This document shows, piece after piece, positions 63,475 through 64,000 of a stretch of DNA of 64,000 nt. The stretch covers positions 62,001-126,000 of the forward strand of contig JAMKCH010035823.1 of NCBI GenBank assembly GCA_023653785.1, written 5' to 3'. The translations under genes and the position numbers were made by a program. Position 1 is the stretch's first letter; every line of letters starts with the position of its first letter. The notes under the pieces were generated by a model. That model saw only the letters and a program-made list of their open reading frames with translations, was not told the origin of the DNA and did not search any database. This stretch comes from Ophioderma brevispina (lineage: Eukaryota > Echinodermata > Ophiuroidea > Amphilepidida > Ophiodermatidae).

Positions 63475-63560
63475 TTTCACTTTCTCCATTTTGGAGAAAG
63501 TGAAATGTTGCTACTTTATCCATTTTGGAGAAAGTAGCAATGTAGAAAAGAGGAGATACT
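63475..63560. repeat. Short inverted repeat with CCATTTTGGAGAAAGT
   Basis: TTCACTTTCTCCATTTTGGAGAAAGTGAA is a perfect local palindrome, given here by its centre CTCCATTTTGGAG; CCATTTTGGAGAAAGTAGC follows as a direct repeat. GTTTCTCCTTTTTCAC and GAAAAGAGGAGATAC form an outer imperfect pair. Confidence 0.7.
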
Positions 63561-63606
63561 ATTAATCCTCATCTGCCGAAGGGGGTTATCACCCACTCCT
63601 ATGTTT

Positions 63607-63680
63607 GGGCACATGTGGTTCAGTGGATCAGCGCTCGCCTCATAAGCATAAGGTTGTGGGTTCGAGCCCCGCTGTCGCCA
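63607..63680 (+). tRNA. tRNA-derived sequence (SINE head or tRNA pseudogene)
   Basis: A box TGGTTCAGTGG, a CTCATAA anticodon-loop-like segment (CAT), and a well-formed T-arm GTGGGTTCGAGCCCCGC with a B box. The 3' end is TGTCGCCA. The acceptor stem pairs poorly and the anticodon stem has only about two pairs, so it is probably a SINE promoter region. The following C/CA-rich tract would be its degraded body. Confidence 0.5.
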
Positions 63681-63884
63681 ATGTGTTGTGCACCCCCCCC
63701 CCAACACACACACACAGCAACATTATATGAGGGAGTCTGGCCCAAACGCGAAAGACAGAGAGATGGGCACTCCACCTGCGGGCGCACCATTTGCATGTTT
63801 GGGTTTTTTTTCTGCATAACATTGATAGTGTAGTGGTATTTAGTTTTGTACATGTGGTTGCTCTTGGGTTACATTATGGGTTAC

Positions 63885-64000
63885 ATGGGTTATGTATGTG
63901 AGAATGTGTGTATGTATGTATACATGTGTATTTGTGTATATATGTGTGTATATGTATGCACATGCATGTACATGTGTGTATGTGTTATATGTATGTGAGT
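63885..64000 (+). repeat. (GTATGT)n-type microsatellite
   Basis: Alternating GTGT/GTAT/ATGC purine-pyrimidine repeat running to the window edge. Confidence 0.85.

Overview
The window is eukaryotic and holds the middle of one large, intron-rich gene on the + strand. It probably comes from a marine invertebrate deuterostome (hemichordate, echinoderm or amphioxus). The clues are hyalin-repeat (HYR) exons, an SRCR domain split over two exons, a thrombospondin type 1 repeat, an A+T-rich background, and introns full of short inverted-repeat elements. The exact species cannot be read from the sequence. No bacterial, viral or organellar gene was seen, and no translation start, stop or poly(A) signal of the gene is identifiable, so both ends lie outside.

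The gene, 5' to 3': a ShKT-like six-cysteine exon (956-1066), a possible 27-bp microexon (6961-6987), an SRCR domain in two exons (7136-7263, 8436-8643), a TSP1 exon (9173-9322), then 29 recognisable HYR exons from 9669 to 63335. Nearly every exon begins and ends in phase 1 (symmetrical 1-1), so single exons can be added or lost without a frame change. The product should be a secreted or surface adhesive protein of the hyalin type.

The HYR exons fall into families: A (240 bp, starts near MEDP), B (246 bp, starts near NEAP/NELP, one Cys in an EYICSGQAP-like stretch), C (243 bp, starts near TTPP/TTAP, one Cys in TDSCGN), A' (two Cys) and D (starts near ADGP). The order is A x6, then (B-C)x3-A'-D-A, then (B-C)x5-A'-D-A, then B at the right edge. 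This is a higher-order tandem duplication of a multi-exon cassette.

About ten of the 29 HYR copies carry several small indels although most splice sites and the alignment survive. They are interleaved with perfectly open copies. They may be decaying exons or low-quality stretches of assembly.

The introns hold many foldback elements (280-638, 1122-1305, 2560-2752, 5591-5787, 6393-6670, 15075-15431, 15585-16336, 48304-49007, 57388-57850 and others), two giant ones (17111-21294 and 43431-46069), tRNA-derived/SINE-like pieces, LINE-like 3' tails, several dispersed repeat families, and microsatellites. A strand-asymmetric G+T-rich block (about 30.4-33.6 kb) has no recognisable gene.
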